From: Bergeyella zoohelcum
Lineage (GTDB): Bacteria; Bacteroidota; Bacteroidia; Flavobacteriales; Weeksellaceae
DNA: 5,637 nucleotides
Assembly (NCBI GenBank): GCA_030523905.1
Contig: JAUNHO010000082.1
Location: 1 to 5,637 of the forward strand
Reading direction: 5' to 3'
The notes beneath the pieces are model-generated. The model was not told the origin of the DNA. It did no database searches and saw only the letters and a list, made by a program, of their open reading frames with translations. The translations under genes and the position numbers were made by a program. Of this stretch, positions 4,024 through 5,637 are shown piece after piece; position 1 is the stretch's first letter, and each line of letters begins with the position of its first letter.

Positions 4024-5637
4024 ATGAGTAAAACAAAAGCAAACACTGCTACGAAGGCTACGCAAAGGATTGATTTTGCGTCGGCTAAGGGGCGTGTACA
4101 GGCACCAGATTTCTTGGATATTCAGATAGAATCTTTCAAGGAATTTTTCCAGCTTGATACATTGCCTGAAAACAGAGTGAATGAAGGTTTGTACAAAACT
4201 TTCCAAGAAAATTTCCCTATTACAGACTCTAGAAATCAGTTTGTATTAGAGTTTTTAGATTATTTGGTAGATTCTCCTCGTTATTCTATTGAGGAATGCG
4301 TAGAAAGAGGGCTTACCTATTCTGTACCATTGAAAGCAAGGCTGAAATTGTATTGTACAGACCCAGAGCACGAGGATTTTGAAACCACTATCCAAGATGT
4401 GTTTTTGGGGCAGGTGCCGTATATGACGCCGAGTGGCTCGTTCATTATCAATGGTGCTGAGCGTGTGGTAGTTACGCAGTTACATCGTTCGCCTGGGGTG
4501 TTCTTTGGGCAGAATTATCACGCTAACGGAACAAAGTTGTATTATTCTAGAATTATCCCTTTCAAAGGGTCTTGGATGGAATTTACGACCGATATTAATA
4601 ATGTAATGTATGCCTATATTGACCGTAAGAAAAAATTACCTCTTACGACGCTTTTGAGAGCGATAGGCTATGAATCTGATAAAGATATTCTACAAATTTT
4701 TGACCTTGCGGAAGAGGTAAAAGTCAATAAAGCTAATCTGAAAAAAGTAGAAGGTAGAACTTTGGCGGCTAGGGTTCTGAACACTTGGTTTGAAGATTTC
4801 GTAGATGAAGATACAGGTGAGGTGGTTTCTATTGAAAGAAATGAAATCATTCTAGATCGTGAAACCGTGCTTGAAAAAGAGCATATTGATATGATTTTGG
4901 ATTCTGGTGTGAAGGCTATTTTGATTCACAAGGAAAATTCTAGTGAGTTTTCTATTATCCAAAATACACTACAAAAAGACCCTACCAACTCTGAAAAAGA
5001 AGCGGTGGAGTACATCTATCGCCAGTTGAGAAATGCAGACCCACCAGATGAGGAAACTGCAAGAGGTATTATTGAAAAACTCTTCTTCTCTGAGCAAAGA
5101 TACTCTTTGGGAGAGGTAGGTCGTTATAGATTGAATAAGAAACTAAACCTAGATATTCCAGAAGATACGGAGGTTCTTACGAAGGAAGATTTCATTGCTA
5201 TCGTTCGTCATTTGATAGAGTTGGCAAACTCAAAAGCGGAAGTAGATGATATTGACCACCTTTCTAATAGAAGAATTAGAACCGTGGGAGAGCAGCTGGC
5301 AGGGCAGTTTGGTGTAGGGCTTTCTAGAATCGCGAGAACCATTCGTGAAAGAATGAATGTGCGTGATAATGAGATATTTACGCCAGTAGATTTGGTGAAT
5401 GCTAAAACGCTTACTTCGGTTATCAATTCATTCTTTGGTACCAATCAGTTGTCTCAGTTTATGGATCAAACCAACCCACTTTCGGAGGTTACCCACAAGC
5501 GTAGATTGTCTGCCCTTGGGCCTGGTGGTCTTTCCAGAGATAGAGCAGGTTTTGAGGTGCGAGATGTACACCATACGCACTACGGAAGAATCTGTCCTAT
5601 TGAAACACCAGAAGGGCCTAACATCGGTTTGATTTCT
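4024..5637 (+). CDS. rpoB: RNA polymerase beta subunit, N-terminal part (cut by window end)
   Basis: These are the first 538 codons of the DNA-directed RNA polymerase beta subunit; the frame is open at the window edge. Bacteroidota RpoB is about 1270 residues, so roughly 40% is present. The segment covers the protrusion and lobe regions and the start of the fork. Landmarks include NGAERVVVTQLHRSPG (residues 143-158), HLSNRRIRTVGEQL in the mid-region, and the rifampicin pocket at 475-498. All main resistance positions in the pocket are wild type: Gln478, Asp481, Ser487, His491, Arg494, Ser496 and Leu498 (E. coli 513, 516, 522, 526, 529, 531 and 533). ETPEGPNIGL follows near the window end. Residues 1-120 match the flavobacterial pattern. 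The start was chosen because the protein reads MSKTKANTATKATQRIDFAS, the usual short basic leader before the conserved IDFASAK. No rplL lies upstream. The presumed partner rpoC lies outside the window. Confidence 0.97.
   Translation, partial: MSKTKANTATKATQRIDFASAKGRVQAPDFLDIQIESFKEFFQLDTLPENRVNEGLYKTFQENFPITDSRNQFVLEFLDYLVDSPRYSIEECVERGLTYSVPLKARLKLYCTDPEHEDFETTIQDVFLGQVPYMTPSGSFIINGAERVVVTQLHRSPGVFFGQNYHANGTKLYYSRIIPFKGSWMEFTTDINNVMYAYIDRKKKLPLTTLLRAIGYESDKDILQIFDLAEEVKVNKANLKKVEGRTLAARVLNTWFEDFVDEDTGEVVSIERNEIILDRETVLEKEHIDMILDSGVKAILIHKENSSEFSIIQNTLQKDPTNSEKEAVEYIYRQLRNADPPDEETARGIIEKLFFSEQRYSLGEVGRYRLNKKLNLDIPEDTEVLTKEDFIAIVRHLIELANSKAEVDDIDHLSNRRIRTVGEQLAGQFGVGLSRIARTIRERMNVRDNEIFTPVDLVNAKTLTSVINSFFGTNQLSQFMDQTNPLSEVTHKRRLSALGPGGLSRDRAGFEVRDVHHTHYGRICPIETPEGPNIGLIS

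Overview
The window looks like a chromosomal housekeeping segment from a member of the Bacteroidota, most likely class Flavobacteriia. A Weeksellaceae-like relative (Chryseobacterium/Riemerella/Bergeyella group) is my guess, at low confidence. The evidence is an AT-rich sequence, a flavobacterial-type RpoB N-terminus, no Shine-Dalgarno sequences ahead of the genes, and several exact matches to the Bacteroidota -7 promoter element TAnnTTTG. I see no mobile element, tRNA, rRNA or CRISPR array.

Layout from left to right. (1) Bases 1-22 are the visible half of a terminator hairpin whose other half lies outside the window. (2) A minus-strand gene (1910 to 21) encodes a five-TM membrane enzyme of the LTA synthase/sulfatase-like branch of the alkaline phosphatase superfamily. 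(3) A 99-bp divergent intergenic region (1911-2009) has a -7 box a few bases from the start codon of each flanking gene, so both mRNAs should be nearly or fully leaderless. (4) pssA (2010-2723) encodes phosphatidylserine synthase. (5) A DnaQ-fold DEDDh 3'-5' exonuclease with an ExoX-like C-terminal domain follows (2813-3577). (6) A 446-bp non-coding stretch (3578-4023) lies before rpoB. (7) The first 538 codons of rpoB (4024 to the window end) code for the RNA polymerase beta subunit and include a wild-type rifampicin cluster I.

The most interesting part is the 446-bp gap before rpoB. It opens with an 18-bp hairpin that lacks a U-tract. A full-consensus promoter follows (TTTG, 20 bp, TATCTTTG). 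After that comes about 270 nt that can fold into nested helices closed by a 9-bp TTTTGGCGC/GCGCCAAAA stem, ending in a hairpin plus seven Ts. The last ~80 bp before rpoB has no clear promoter of its own. The simplest reading is a long structured leader with an attenuator controlling rpoB; the alternative is a free-standing small RNA. I do not recognise a described RNA family in it. rpoB is also not preceded by rplJ-rplL as it usually is, so this leader may replace the normal control from the ribosomal-protein operon.

Functionally, the pssA side concerns the envelope: phospholipid head groups and a surface polymer or head-group transferase. The exonuclease and rpoB belong to DNA and RNA metabolism. 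Only pssA and the exonuclease are close enough (89 bp, same strand) to share a transcript.
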